Part shown: in pieces, positions 1 through 13,519 of the stretch
How the letters are laid out: each line of letters opens with the position of its first letter
Position numbering within the stretch: the stretch's first letter is position 1
Source of the DNA: Nocardioidaceae bacterium
GTDB lineage: Bacteria > Actinomycetota > Actinomycetes > Propionibacteriales > Nocardioidaceae
NCBI GenBank assembly: GCA_018672315.1
Contig: CP076053.1
Coordinates: forward strand, 3,087,827-3,151,826
Direction: 5' to 3'
Length of the DNA stretch: 64,000 nucleotides
Notes under the pieces: model-generated
Database searches by the model: none
Told to the model about the DNA's origin: nothing
The model's input: only the letters and a program-made list of their open reading frames with translations
Made by a program: the position numbers and the translations under genes

Positions 1-226
1 TGGCGACGCCGCGCAGGAGGCCTTCCTTGCGCATGCCCGACCACGTGACGACCCGGTGGGCGTGGGCGTCGGCTGGATCGATGTGGACCTCGACGCGGTG
101 GTGGTCGGTCAGCGCCCTCTCGATCTCGGCGTCGAGCGCGGTGACGGCGGGGGAGAAGCCGGAGGGGAGGTCGTCCCACGCGATCCTGGCGACGCCGGGG
201 GAGACGGTGACGTGGCGTACGGGCAC
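1..226 (-). CDS. GNAT family N-acetyltransferase, 5' part (runs off left edge)
   Basis: Leftward gene cut by the window edge; about 75 N-terminal codons are visible. The start is GTG at 226, the only start downstream of an in-frame TGA. Translation begins VPVRHVTVSPGVARIAWDDL and contains RVVTWSGMRKEGLLRG around residues 60-75. The GMRxEGxLRG pattern is typical of RimJ/RimL-type GNAT acetyltransferases, which transfer acetyl from acetyl-CoA to N-termini or small substrates. A TACCGT box lies 6 bases before the start, suggesting a leaderless transcript. The substrate cannot be inferred because the acetyl-CoA loop lies outside the window. Confidence 0.6.
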   Translation of the reverse strand, partial: MPVRHVTVSPGVARIAWDDLPSGFSPAVTALDAEIERALTDHHRVEVHIDPADAHAHRVVTWSGMRKEGLLRGVA

Positions 227-232
227 CTCGAC

Positions 233-238
233 ACGGTA
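233..238 (-). promoter_or_regulatory. -10 box of leaderless GNAT gene
   Basis: TACCGT on the minus strand, 6 bases from the GTG at 226. This fits an actinobacterial -10 placing the transcript start at the start codon. The rest of 227-412 shows no gene or clear structure. Confidence 0.4.
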
Positions 239-412
239 GCCGGGGACGGGTCAGGCCCCGGAGGTCGTGGGCGGGTGACCGTCCAGCCAGCCATGTGCGC
301 GGTGTGCCGGGTCCTGGCGGAGTCGACGAAGCTCAACTCGGCGATCGGGTGTCACGTCCCACATCGTGAAATCTGGGGGCGTTGGCGGGGCGGAAGTGTC
401 GGTGGTCGTCCC

Positions 413-418
413 TAGCGT
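413..418 (+). promoter_or_regulatory. -10 box of DUF222/HNH gene
   Basis: TAGCGT followed by 7 bases and the GTG at 426, the same arrangement as before glgP. No good -35 hexamer is seen. The site favours the GTG at 426 over the upstream in-frame GTGs at 366 and 420. Confidence 0.45.
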
Positions 419-425
419 TGTGCTC

Positions 426-1943
426 GTGATCGATTCCCTGCCCGTTCCTGAGACGCCGCGCCTGCTGGTCGCGGCGCTGCAGGCCGTGCAGGTCCAGCAG
501 GCCGGTGTCGAGCTGCGCCGCGCGCAGCTGGTGCTGGCCTGGGCGGATGCGCACCCCGGGGACCACCTCGTGCCCGACGGCACCGCGCCGATCGCGTGGC
601 ACGGTGAGCCCGACAACGAGGCCGGCGCGGGTGCGGGTCCGGTGCTGGGCGGTGAACGAGCGGTGCAGCCGGGCGGGGCAGGTACCCCTCTGGTCGCTGA
701 GTTCGCGCTCGCTGAACTGGGCGCGACGTTGGGGCTGTCGGTCGCGAGCACCCGCCGGCTGGTCGGTGACCTCCTCGAGCTCCGTCACCGGCTCCGCGGC
801 TGCTGGGCACGTGTCGAGGACCTCCAGGTCCCGCTGTGGCGGGTCCGCCGCGTCGCCCAAGCCACCCTGGACCTGCACCCCGAGGTCGCCGCCGCGGTCG
901 ACGCCCAGATCGCCGACCGGGTCCACACCCTCGGGCCCGCAGCCCTCGACCAGGTCGTGACACGCACCCGCCACCGACTCCACCCCGAGCAGGCCCAGGC
1001 GCTGCTGGACCGTTCAGCCCAGACCCGCGGGGTGCGGGTCTTCCTCGGCGACGGCACCCACACCCTCACCGCAGACGTCGCAGCGACCCTGGACCACCTC
1101 GACGCCCTCGACCTCGAACGCGCCGTGGCCGCCGGCGCCGCCGCACTCGCCGCGGGCGGGTGCACCGAGTCCCTCGACGTCCGCCGCGCCCAAGCCCTCG
1201 GTGCACTGGCCCGCGGCGACCAGATGCGCCTGGACGAGTCCGCCGTCCAGGAGACCGACACTGCACGCGTGGTGGAGTTGCCGCGCGCGTCGCGTGAGGT
1301 CGTGCTCCACGTCCACCTCTCCCACGCAGCACTCAGCCCAGCCCGAGCAGCCAGGACCTCAGATGGCACGCGCGGGGAGTCGGCGTGGCTCGAGCAAGGC
1401 CCCCTGCGGCAGGCCCCGGTCGAGCTGGTGCGGCAGTGGTGCGGTGCTGCGTCCACCACACGCATCACCCTGCGGCCGGTGCTCGACCCGGATGCTGAGC
1501 TCACCAGCGACGGGTACGAGCCGTCGACCCGGTTGGCCGAGCAGATCATCATCCGTGACGCCGGGTGCGTGTTCCCCGACTGCACCCGCCCGGCCCGGTC
1601 CTGCGACCTGGACCACCTGCACCCCTATGCGGCCGGCGGGCAGACGAGCTCAGCGAACCTCGCGCCGCTGTGCCGGTTCCACCACCGCCTCAAGACCCAC
1701 GGCGGGTGGGCCTACGCCCGCACCGGGCCCGGTGCCTATGAGTGGACCTCACCGCACCGCCAACGATTCCTCGTCACCACCCGCCCCGGAGGACCACCGC
1801 AGACCAGACGCCTCGCCGGGCTCCCCGGCGGCCGCGACGGACCCGCCACCATCCGCATCGACCCACCACCCCCACCAGCCCTGCCAGCCGAGCACGTCCC
1901 CGTACATGCACCGGCACGAGAGCTGGAACCTGCATCCTTCTGA
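426..1943 (+). CDS. DUF222 / HNH endonuclease domain protein (13E12 repeat family-like)
   Basis: A 505-residue protein. The N-terminal two thirds is an alpha-helical DUF222-type region, starting IDSLPVPETPRLLVAALQ. Near residues 380-440 comes an HNH nuclease motif: CVFPDC, then the DLDHLHPYAAGG His, SSANLAPLC, and FHHRLKTHGGW. The tail (about 460-505) is Pro-rich. The family is very common, often multicopy, in Nocardioidaceae and mycobacteria (REP13E12). HNH chemistry implies metal-dependent DNA cleavage, but the biological role is unsettled. Start GTG 426 is chosen from the -10 spacing; GTG 420 and 366 are alternatives. It ends 4 bases from the convergent GrpB gene. No inverted repeats or transposase flank it. 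Confidence 0.85.
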   Translation: MIDSLPVPETPRLLVAALQAVQVQQAGVELRRAQLVLAWADAHPGDHLVPDGTAPIAWHGEPDNEAGAGAGPVLGGERAVQPGGAGTPLVAEFALAELGATLGLSVASTRRLVGDLLELRHRLRGCWARVEDLQVPLWRVRRVAQATLDLHPEVAAAVDAQIADRVHTLGPAALDQVVTRTRHRLHPEQAQALLDRSAQTRGVRVFLGDGTHTLTADVAATLDHLDALDLERAVAAGAAALAAGGCTESLDVRRAQALGALARGDQMRLDESAVQETDTARVVELPRASREVVLHVHLSHAALSPARAARTSDGTRGESAWLEQGPLRQAPVELVRQWCGAASTTRITLRPVLDPDAELTSDGYEPSTRLAEQIIIRDAGCVFPDCTRPARSCDLDHLHPYAAGGQTSSANLAPLCRFHHRLKTHGGWAYARTGPGAYEWTSPHRQRFLVTTRPGGPPQTRRLAGLPGGRDGPATIRIDPPPPPALPAEHVPVHAPARELEPASF

Positions 1944-1947
1944 GGAC

Positions 1948-2556
1948 TCAACCGTCCTGCTCGGCGTCACGCCACGCCCGCACGAGCGGCTCGACACGAT
2001 CGAAGTACGTCGTCTTCGCGCGCGTGTAGTCGTCGTAGTCGGGGCGCCCCGCATTCGCTGCCATGAGCTCCTGCTTGACGGCGGCGTACGCGTCGCGTTC
2101 TGCAGGATGTGCCCGGAGCCAGTCCCGGAACGCGACGGCCCAGCAGGCCCACGGGGAGTCGGCGCGGCGTACGTGCAGGATGACCGCGCCCGCGACCATC
2201 GGGTCCCCGCGCGTCCACAGCGACTTGCGCCAGACCTCGGCGGGCGCTGCGACGTCCCATCGCGGCACGTCACTGCTCACGCCGGGGGAGTCCGGTCGAG
2301 CACCCGGCTCGCGGACGAAGCCCAGCGGAGCGAGCACGTCCGCCAGGGCAGCATCGGAGGGCAACGGGAGCACGGCGACCTGCAGGTCGATGAACGGCTT
2401 GGCGGGCAGGCCCGGCACCGACGTCGACCCGATGTGGTCGACGGCCGCCACGTCGCAGGAGTCCGGCAGCCCAGCCATCGCGGCCCGCACGTCGGTGACG
2501 AGCTCGGCCCCGCGATCAGCCCAGTGCGGGTCGTACGCCTCGACGCCGGCGACCAC
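1948..2556 (-). CDS. GrpB/UPF0157 family protein (nucleotidyltransferase-like)
   Basis: A 202-residue protein with the family signature VDHIGSTSVPGLPAKPFIDL near residues 35-55, where the GST and D resemble a nucleotidyltransferase fold. A typical C-terminal half follows (YTRAKTTYFDRV). Start GTG at 2556 is preceded by GGAGG with a 6-base spacer. A longer in-frame reading to 2667 would overlap the glgB coding end and lacks family similarity. It lies 13 bp downstream of the GlgB stop on the same strand, so it is probably co-transcribed with the glucan genes. Function within the family is not established; it may be a nucleotidyl- or adenylyl-transferring enzyme. Confidence 0.8.
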   Translation of the reverse strand: MVAGVEAYDPHWADRGAELVTDVRAAMAGLPDSCDVAAVDHIGSTSVPGLPAKPFIDLQVAVLPLPSDAALADVLAPLGFVREPGARPDSPGVSSDVPRWDVAAPAEVWRKSLWTRGDPMVAGAVILHVRRADSPWACWAVAFRDWLRAHPAERDAYAAVKQELMAANAGRPDYDDYTRAKTTYFDRVEPLVRAWRDAEQDG

Positions 2557-2569
2557 GGGGTCCTCCCGC

Positions 2570-4786
2570 TCAGCTCTCGCGGACGAACCAGAGCGCTCCC
2601 AGGGGAGGGAGCGACACGGACGCGTGCGCCGGCTGGCCCGCGTACGGGCTGTCGCTCGCCACGACACGGCCCAGGTTGCCGACCCCGGAGCCGCCGTACA
2701 CCTGGGCGTCGCTGTTGAGCAGCTCGGTCCACGTGCCCGCCGCAGGCAGCGGCAGCCGGAAGTCGTGGTGCGGAACCGCCGAGAAGTTCACGACGCACAC
2801 GAGCTCCTCACCGTCCCGGCCGCGGCGGGCGTACGCCAGCACGTTGTGCTCCGCGTCATCGGCCAGCAGCCAGCTGAAGCCCTCGTGGGAGTCGTCGCGC
2901 GACCACAGGGCGGGACGCGCGGCATAGACACGGTTCAGGTCCCGCACCAGCGACTGCACGCCGGCGTGCTGCGGGTCCTCCAGCAGACCCCAGTCGAGCT
3001 CGCGGTGCTCGGCCCACTCCGAGTCCTGCGCGAACTCCGAGCCCATGAAGACCAGCTGCTTGCCCGGGTGGGTCCACATGTAGGCCAGGAACGACCTGAC
3101 GCCGGCCAGCTGCTTCCACCGGTCACCCGGCATCTTGCGCAGCAGCGACCCCTTGCCGTGCACGACCTCGTCGTGGCTGATCGGCAGCACGTAGTGCTCG
3201 CTCCAGGCGTACACCAGGGAGAACGTCAGCCCCCCGTGGTGGTGGGAGCGGTACAGCGGGTCCTTCGCGACGTACTCCAGGGAGTCGTGCATCCACCCCA
3301 TGTTCCACTTGAAGTCGAAGCCGAGCCCACCCTCGGTCGTCGGCTTCGTGACGCCGGGCCAGGAGGTCGACTCCTCGGCGACCGTGACGACACCCGGCAC
3401 CCGCTTCGCGACCGTCGCGGTCATCTCCTGCAGCAGCTGCACGGCCTCGAGGTTCTCCCGCCCGCCGTGCTGGTTGGGCTGCCACTGGCCGGGCTCGCGG
3501 GAGTAGTCGAGGTAGAGCATCGAGGCGACGGCGTCCACCCGCAGCCCGTCGACGTGGAACTCCTCGGCCCAGTAGAGCGCGTTGGCGACGAGGAAGTTGC
3601 GCACCTCGCGGCGCCCGAAGTCGAAGACGTACGTGCCCCAGTCCGGGTGCTCGCCGCGCAGCGGGTTGGGGTCCTCGTAGAGGGGTCCGCCGTCGAAGCG
3701 GGCGAGCGCGAACTCGTCCTTCGGGAAGTGCGCCGGCACCCAGTCGACGAGCACACCGACACCCGCCCGGTGCAGGGCGTCGACGAGCGTACGGAAGCCG
3801 TCGGGGTCGCCGAGTCGGGACGTCGGTGCGTAGTAGCCCGTCACCTGGTAGCCCCACGACCCGCCGAACGGGTGCTCCATGACCGGCATGAACTCCACGT
3901 GCGTGAACCCCATGTCGGTGACGTAGGCCGTGAGCTCCTCGGCGAGCTCGACGTAGGACCTGCCGCGCCGCCACGACGGCAGGTGCACCTCGTAGACGCT
4001 CATCGGCCTCTCCTGCACCCGACCCTCGGCGCGGGCGGACATCCACGCCTCGTCGCCCCAGGTGAAGGAGGAGTCGAACACGACCGACGCCGTCGCCGGG
4101 GGCACCTCCGCGTAGGCGGCCATCGGGTCGGCCTTCTCCCGCCAGTCACCGTCGCGACCGAGCACGGAGTACTTGTACGCCGTGCCCGATCCCACGCCCG
4201 GCACGAAGATCTCCCACACGCCGGAGGTGCCCAGCTGTCGCATCGGGTGCTCGCGACCGTCCCAGGAGTTGAAGTCGCCGCGCACGCGGACGCCCCGGGC
4301 GCCCGGCGCCCACACCGCGAAGGAGGTGCCGGTGACGGCCGGCCCGCCCATGCCGTCGTAGGTGCGCACCCGCGCGCCGAGGACTGTCCACAGCTGCTCG
4401 TGGCGGCCCTCGTTGAACAGGTGCAGGTCGGTCTCGCTGACCGTGGGCAGGAAGCGGTAGGCGTCGTCGTACGCGCTCGGTGCGGAGCCGGGCCAGGTCA
4501 CCTCGAGGCGGTAGTCCGGCACCTCGGGCGTCGGCAGGACCCCCGCCCACACGCCTTCGTGCTCGTGCGCCAGCTCGACGCGCGTCGCGTCGTCGCCCCC
4601 GCCGAGCACGGCCACCACCGACTCGGCGAGCGGCTTCAGCACCCGCAGCGTGGTGCCGGTGCCGTCGGGGTGCGGATGGGGCCCCAGCACGGCGTGCGGA
4701 TCGCCGTGCTCACCGGCGACGAGCTGCTCGAGCACCCCGTGGTCGACCGGCAGGGGAGTGGTGGGGGTCTGGTCGGAGCTGGTCAC
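2570..4786 (-). CDS. glgB: Nested in-frame start: stand-alone 1,4-alpha-glucan branching enzyme GlgB
   Basis: An internal GTG at 4786 is preceded by a perfect AGGAGG (4800-4795) with an 8-base spacer. Starting there gives 738 residues, the usual length of free actinobacterial GlgB, and the first residues [20 protein letters not shown] look like a normal variable GlgB N-terminus. The site lies exactly at the maltokinase/GlgB junction, just after the maltokinase's last motif (LHRLFG). Seen: the RBS, the start and the open frame through it. Inferred: that both a long fusion and a short GlgB are made, or that this is an ancestral two-gene junction that lost the maltokinase stop. Confidence 0.55.
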   Translation of the reverse strand: MTSSDQTPTTPLPVDHGVLEQLVAGEHGDPHAVLGPHPHPDGTGTTLRVLKPLAESVVAVLGGGDDATRVELAHEHEGVWAGVLPTPEVPDYRLEVTWPGSAPSAYDDAYRFLPTVSETDLHLFNEGRHEQLWTVLGARVRTYDGMGGPAVTGTSFAVWAPGARGVRVRGDFNSWDGREHPMRQLGTSGVWEIFVPGVGSGTAYKYSVLGRDGDWREKADPMAAYAEVPPATASVVFDSSFTWGDEAWMSARAEGRVQERPMSVYEVHLPSWRRGRSYVELAEELTAYVTDMGFTHVEFMPVMEHPFGGSWGYQVTGYYAPTSRLGDPDGFRTLVDALHRAGVGVLVDWVPAHFPKDEFALARFDGGPLYEDPNPLRGEHPDWGTYVFDFGRREVRNFLVANALYWAEEFHVDGLRVDAVASMLYLDYSREPGQWQPNQHGGRENLEAVQLLQEMTATVAKRVPGVVTVAEESTSWPGVTKPTTEGGLGFDFKWNMGWMHDSLEYVAKDPLYRSHHHGGLTFSLVYAWSEHYVLPISHDEVVHGKGSLLRKMPGDRWKQLAGVRSFLAYMWTHPGKQLVFMGSEFAQDSEWAEHRELDWGLLEDPQHAGVQSLVRDLNRVYAARPALWSRDDSHEGFSWLLADDAEHNVLAYARRGRDGEELVCVVNFSAVPHHDFRLPLPAAGTWTELLNSDAQVYGGSGVGNLGRVVASDSPYAGQPAHASVSLPPLGALWFVRES

Positions 4787-6102
4787 GGCGGTCGCCTCCT
4801 GGGTGTCGCCGAAGAGCCGGTGCAGGGCACCGAGCGGGATGCCGACCCAGTCGGGTCGGTTGCGGGTCTCGTACACGACCTCGTAGACGGCCTTGTCGGC
4901 CTCGTACGCGCGCAGCTGGACACGCTGCGCCGGGCTGAGGGCGGCGAGGGGGTCGCGACCGTCGTCCACGCCGAGGTAGCCGGCGAGGAACGCCTGCTGC
5001 TGCCCCCGTCGCCATGTCGCCGCGTCGTCGGTCAGACCGGCCACCTGCGCGGCGTAGTCGAAGGAGCGCATCATGCCCGCGACGTCACGCCAGACCGAGT
5101 CAGGCGCCTGCCGCTCCGCGAGCGTCTTGGCGGGTTCGCCCTCGAAGTCCACGACCTTCCAGCCGGCGTCGGTCACGAGCGTCTGACCCAGGTGCAGGTC
5201 ACCGTGGATGCGCTGCCGGTCGAAGTCGGCGGGGGTCAACGCGCCGAGCGCCGCGTACGCCTCCCGGAGTCGCGGCCCGAGCGCCGCGAGCGTCGGGGCC
5301 ATGTCGACGGCTGCGTCGAGCCGTCGTGCCATCTGTGCGGCGACCGACGCGGCGGTCACCGACGCGTCCTGCACCGGCAGCGTCGCGGCAAGATGCGTGT
5401 GGATGTCCCGGATGGCGCTGCCGAGGTCGCGCGTACGCCTCACCTCGTCGCGTCCCTGCTCAGCGTCGGCAACGGTGGTCTCCCACCCGTCGCGGGCCTC
5501 GACGATGAGCTCCTGGAGCATCGCCAGCTCGGTGCCGTCGGCACGCATGACGCCGTAGAGGGCGCCGACGTGCGGCTCCCCGGCCGCGGTCAGCGCGGCG
5601 TGGATCTCGATGTCGGGGTTGGAGCCCTGCGTCACCTTGCGGAAGATCTTCAGCAGCGCCTGCTCGCCGTATCGCAGCGAGGAGTTCGACTGCTCGCCGG
5701 AGAACAGCTCGGCCCTCGTCTCGCTGAGGCCGACCGCCTGCTCGTCCGCGGTGATCTGAAGACCCGCGGACGAGAGCCGTTCGCGGAACGCCCGCACCCA
5801 CGCGGCGTGGGCGAGCGGGTCGTGCACGGCGTCGTACATCCAGGAGCCGGCGGGGTGGTCGACGAGCGCGTGCTCGAGGTGCGGCTGCTCCGTGCCGTAC
5901 ACGGTGAGCGGCAGGTGGTAGGTCTCCTGGTCGCCGCCGACGTAGTGGACCTCCACGAGGTCGTGCACCAGCCGGCAGCCCGCGACACCGGTCGGCACCT
6001 CGCCCCTCCGATCGACCGACGTGTGGCCGACATGGCGGCCCTTGCCGCCGAACCAGCGGGCGGCGAGCACGTAGTCCTCGAGGTGTGCGTCGAAGCGCTG
6101 CC

Positions 6103-6106
<4 letters not shown>
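2570..6106 (-). CDS. Maltokinase-GlgB fusion: N-terminal maltokinase (Pep2/Mak), C-terminal 1,4-alpha-glucan branching enzyme
   Basis: One uninterrupted ORF of 1178 codons. Residues 1-440 match maltokinase (ATP + maltose to maltose 1-phosphate): the N-terminal cap ([15 protein letters not shown]), the kinase HGDLHLGQ catalytic loop and VDFEGEP metal site. Residues 441-1178 are a complete GlgB: CBM48 ([14 protein letters not shown]), GH13 regions ([53 protein letters not shown]) and a C-terminal beta domain. The start GTG 6106 overlaps the glgE stop as GTGA. There is no stop between the halves, so a fusion is encoded. A strong internal RBS and GTG at 4786 (separate entry) could also release free GlgB. 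In mycobacteria the maltokinase partner is TreS (complex or fusion); no treS is in this window. Product would couple maltose 1-phosphate supply to glucan branching. Confidence 0.85.
4795..4800 (-). promoter_or_regulatory. Internal ribosome binding site for GlgB
   Basis: AGGAGG on the minus strand, 8 bases from the in-frame GTG at 4786. It is among the best Shine-Dalgarno matches in the window and lies inside the fused maltokinase-GlgB ORF. Confidence 0.6.
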
Positions 6107-8145
<2,039 letters not shown>

Positions 8146-8197
8146 GCAATCCACCTTCCCGGTCCCCGGGGCCGCATGCAACTCATGGCGCGCATGT

Positions 8198-8215
8198 TCT
8201 TTGATCGATCAAAGA
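8198..8215. promoter_or_regulatory. 18-bp perfect palindrome, probable operator between glgE and glgP
   Basis: TCTTTGATCGATCAAAGA is an exact inverted repeat with a central CG, the form typical of LacI-family operators. It is strikingly AT-rich for this DNA. It covers about -33 to -16 of the glgP promoter, directly upstream of its -10 box, and lies 53 bp upstream of the glgE start. Repressor binding would block glgP transcription and possibly glgE. The regulator is not in the window. Confidence 0.7.
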
Positions 8216-8218
8216 CGG

Positions 8219-8224
8219 TAGCGT
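8219..8224 (+). promoter_or_regulatory. -10 box of glgP
   Basis: TAGCGT, then 6 bases, then GTG at 8231; predicted leaderless transcript. The -35 region coincides with the left arm of the palindrome at 8198-8215. Confidence 0.55.
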
Positions 8225-8230
8225 CGCTGC

Positions 8231-10804
8231 GTGCGCGCCATCCGTCGACTGACCGTCCGCCCCGTCCTGCCCGCGGCCCTCGCCGGGCTCGAGGAACTGG
8301 TGTCCAACCTCCGCTGGAGCTGGCACCCGCCGACGCAGGACCTCTTCGCCGCCATCGACCCCGAGCTCTGGGAGTCCGTCGGGCACGACCCCGTCGGACT
8401 GCTGGGAGCGGTCGACCCGTCACGGCTCGAGGAGCTCGCCGGCGACGACGCGTACGTGGCCCGCGTGGCCGAGACCCACGCCGGGCTGCAGGACTACCTG
8501 ACCTCCGACCGCTGGTACCAGACCCAGGTCGAGGACGGGCCCGCCTCCATCGCCTACTTCAGCCCCGAGTTCGGCATCACCGCCGTGCTGCCGCAGTACT
8601 CCGGCGGCCTCGGCATCCTGGCCGGGGACCACCTCAAGACGGCTTCGGACATGGGCATCCCGATCATCGGCGTCGGTCTGCTGTACCGCCACGGCTACTT
8701 CAGCCAGTCGCTCTCCGCCGAGGGGTGGCAGCAGGAGCGCTACCCCGTGCTCGACCCCGACGGCCTGCCCATCAAGATCCTCCGTGAGGACGACGGCCGC
8801 CCCGCGCGCATCACGATCGGGCTGCCGGGCGACCAGCAGATGGTCGCCCAGATCTGGTACGCCGAGGTCGGCCGCGTGCCCCTGTTGATGCTCGACACGA
8901 TGGTGGAGGAGAACATCGACGCGTCCATCCGGGAGGTCACCGACCGCCTCTACGGCGGCTCCACCGAGCACCGGCTGCGCCAGGAGGTGCTGCTCGGCGT
9001 GGGTGGCGTACGCGCCCTGCGCACCTGGTCGCGACTGACCGGGGCGCCTGCCCCCGAGGTGTTCCACACCAACGAGGGCCACGCGGGCTTCCTCGGTCTC
9101 GAGCGCATCCGCGAGCTCACCGCCGGCGAGGGTGGACCCGGGCTGGACTTCGACACCGCGCTCGAGGTGAACCGGGCAGGCACGGTCTTCACCACGCACA
9201 CCCCGGTGCCGGCCGGCATCGACCGGTTCCCGCGAGACCTCGTCGCGCAGTACTTCTCCCACGGTGCCGTGCTCGACGGCGTGCCCACCGACCGGATCCT
9301 CGCGCTCGGCAGCGAGGACTACGACGGAGGCGATCCCGGGGTGCACAACATGGCCGTCATGGGCTTCCGCCTCGCCCAGCGTGCCAACGGCGTCTCGCAG
9401 CTGCACGGCGAGGTCTCCCGCGGCATGTTCCACGGGCTGTGGCCCGCCTTCGACGAGGCCGAGGTGCCGATCAGCTCGATCACCAACGGCGTGCACGGAC
9501 CGACCTGGATCGCCCGCGAGGTCATCGAGATGGCCGCCGGGCTCGGGGGCGACGTGGAGACCGACCCGCAGGTCTTCGACATGGTCGACGACGTGCCCCC
9601 GGCCGAGATCTGGGCGCTGAAGCGCACGCTGCGCCAGCGGTTCGTCGAGGACGCGCGCAAGCGGCTGGCCGCCTCGCAGGTGCAGCGCGGCGCCACCCCG
9701 GCCCAGCTCGGGTGGGTCGAGGAGGCGCTCGACCCCGACGTGCTGACGATCGGGTTCGCGCGACGGGTGCCGTCGTACAAGCGGCTCACCCTGATGCTGC
9801 GCGACCCCGAGCGGCTCAAGAGGCTGCTGCTGCACCCCGAGCGGCCGATCCAGCTGGTCATCGCGGGCAAGTCCCACCCGGCCGACGAGGGCGGCAAGCG
9901 GCTGATCCAGCAGATCGTGCGGTTCGCCGACGACCCCGAGGTGCGGCACCGCATCGTGTTCCTGCCGGACTACGACATCGCCATGGCGCAGCCGATGTAC
10001 CCGGGCTGCGACGTGTGGCTCAACAACCCGCTCCGCCCGTACGAGGCCTGTGGCACCTCGGGGATGAAGGCCGCCCTCAACGGCGGCCTGAACCTCTCGA
10101 TCCTCGACGGCTGGTGGGACGAGTGGTACGACGGCGGCAACGGTTGGGCGATCCCCTCGGCCGACGGCCTGCCCGACCCCGACCAGCGCGACGACCTCGA
10201 GGCCACGGCGCTGTACGACCTGCTCGAGCACGAGGTCGCGGCCCGCTTCTACGACGTCGACGCCGACGGGGTGCCCCCGCGCTGGATCGAGATGGTGCGG
10301 CACACCCTGACCTCCCTGGGCCCCAAGGTGCTCTCGACGCGCATGCTGCGCGACTACACCCGCGAGCTGTACGGCCCCGCCGCCGCTGCTGCGCACCGCG
10401 TGAACTCCGACTACGAGGGCGCGCGCGAGCTCGCCGCCTGGAAGGGGCGCGTCCGCGAGGGCTGGGACGGTGTCCGCGTCGAGCACATCGAGGCCGACGG
10501 GGCCACCGACGCGCAGATGGGCGGCCGCATCGGGCTCACGGCCTTCGTCGCCCTCGGTGCACTCTCACCGGAGGACGTGCGCGTGGAGGTCGTCTCCGGC
10601 CGCACGACCAGCGACGACACCCTCTCCGAGACCGAGACCCAGCTGCTCGAGGTCGAGGAGAGCTACGAGGGCGGACGGCACCGCTTCGCCGGCACCCTCG
10701 TCCTGCAGCGGGCGGGCTCCCTCGGCTACACCGTGCGCGTCGTGCCCCGGCACGCCGGGCTGGCGAGCCACGCCGAGCTCGGCAAGGTGGCGTACGCCGG
10801 CTGA
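8231..10804 (+). CDS. glgP: Alpha-glucan (maltodextrin) phosphorylase GlgP, DUF3417-containing type
   Basis: An 857-residue GT35 enzyme that phosphorolyses alpha-1,4-glucans to glucose 1-phosphate. The N-terminal about 110 residues are the DUF3417 extension (SNLRWSWHPPTQDLFAAIDP) found in the actinobacterial/archaeal phosphorylase branch. The core follows: AYFSPEFGITAVLPQYSGGLG, HTNEGHAGFL, FTTHTPVPAGIDRF and the PLP site EACGTSGMKAALNGGLN with Lys613. The GTG start fits the -10 box 6 bases upstream. It is divergent from glgE and overlaps the next gene as TGATG. It would supply or recycle linear glucan ends in step with GlgE/GlgB; the intergenic palindrome suggests sugar-responsive repression. 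Confidence 0.93.
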   Translation: MRAIRRLTVRPVLPAALAGLEELVSNLRWSWHPPTQDLFAAIDPELWESVGHDPVGLLGAVDPSRLEELAGDDAYVARVAETHAGLQDYLTSDRWYQTQVEDGPASIAYFSPEFGITAVLPQYSGGLGILAGDHLKTASDMGIPIIGVGLLYRHGYFSQSLSAEGWQQERYPVLDPDGLPIKILREDDGRPARITIGLPGDQQMVAQIWYAEVGRVPLLMLDTMVEENIDASIREVTDRLYGGSTEHRLRQEVLLGVGGVRALRTWSRLTGAPAPEVFHTNEGHAGFLGLERIRELTAGEGGPGLDFDTALEVNRAGTVFTTHTPVPAGIDRFPRDLVAQYFSHGAVLDGVPTDRILALGSEDYDGGDPGVHNMAVMGFRLAQRANGVSQLHGEVSRGMFHGLWPAFDEAEVPISSITNGVHGPTWIAREVIEMAAGLGGDVETDPQVFDMVDDVPPAEIWALKRTLRQRFVEDARKRLAASQVQRGATPAQLGWVEEALDPDVLTIGFARRVPSYKRLTLMLRDPERLKRLLLHPERPIQLVIAGKSHPADEGGKRLIQQIVRFADDPEVRHRIVFLPDYDIAMAQPMYPGCDVWLNNPLRPYEACGTSGMKAALNGGLNLSILDGWWDEWYDGGNGWAIPSADGLPDPDQRDDLEATALYDLLEHEVAARFYDVDADGVPPRWIEMVRHTLTSLGPKVLSTRMLRDYTRELYGPAAAAAHRVNSDYEGARELAAWKGRVREGWDGVRVEHIEADGATDAQMGGRIGLTAFVALGALSPEDVRVEVVSGRTTSDDTLSETETQLLEVEESYEGGRHRFAGTLVLQRAGSLGYTVRVVPRHAGLASHAELGKVAYAG

Positions 10805-11211
10805 TGTCCGAGGTCGACCTGGCCGTCCGGCTCAAGCGAGCCGGGCTCCGCTGGACACCGGCGAACGGCGACCGGTTCCACGTCCCGGACCGTGACCTCG
10901 ACGACGAGGTGTTCGTGATCAGCGACCTCGTGGTGGAGGTGCGGGACCTCCCGACCGGTCGGCTGCTGGCCTTCAACGGCACGACGGAGTGGGCGCTGGA
11001 CTCGATCGAGGCGGACGAGGTCGTGTGGCTGCCTCGTGAGGACCAGCTGCGGCGACTGCTGAGCGGGGCGTTCGTGAGCCTCGAGGCGGTGCCGCACGGG
11101 TTCGTCGTGACCGTGCGCGGACCCGACGGTACGCCGGTGCGGCACGTCGACCTCGCGGCGGAGACCGCGTTGGCCCGGGCCGTGCTTGCGACGCTGCCCC
11201 AGGGACGCTGA
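10804..11211 (+). CDS. Conserved protein of unknown function, cotranscribed with glgP
   Basis: A 135-residue protein whose ATG overlaps the glgP stop (TGATG). It begins MSEVDLAVRLKRAGLRWTPA and carries GDRFHVPDRDLDDEVFVISD and FNGTTEWALDSIEADEVVWL. Similar short actinobacterial proteins are often labelled 'pilus assembly protein CpaE', a label with no mechanistic support: there is no P-loop or receiver domain and no membrane segment. It looks like a small soluble alpha/beta protein. The tight coupling to glgP suggests an accessory role in glucan metabolism, but that is inference only. Confidence 0.75.
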   Translation: MSEVDLAVRLKRAGLRWTPANGDRFHVPDRDLDDEVFVISDLVVEVRDLPTGRLLAFNGTTEWALDSIEADEVVWLPREDQLRRLLSGAFVSLEAVPHGFVVTVRGPDGTPVRHVDLAAETALARAVLATLPQGR

Positions 11212-11232
11212 GCGGCGTCCCGGACTAGTCGG

Positions 11233-13449
<2,217 letters not shown>

Positions 13450-13519
13450 CGGCCCATCATCCCGGTCGGCTGGTTAGCGTGAGCACCCGCACCGATCCCG
13501 ACCGCACAGGAGCAGCCGC

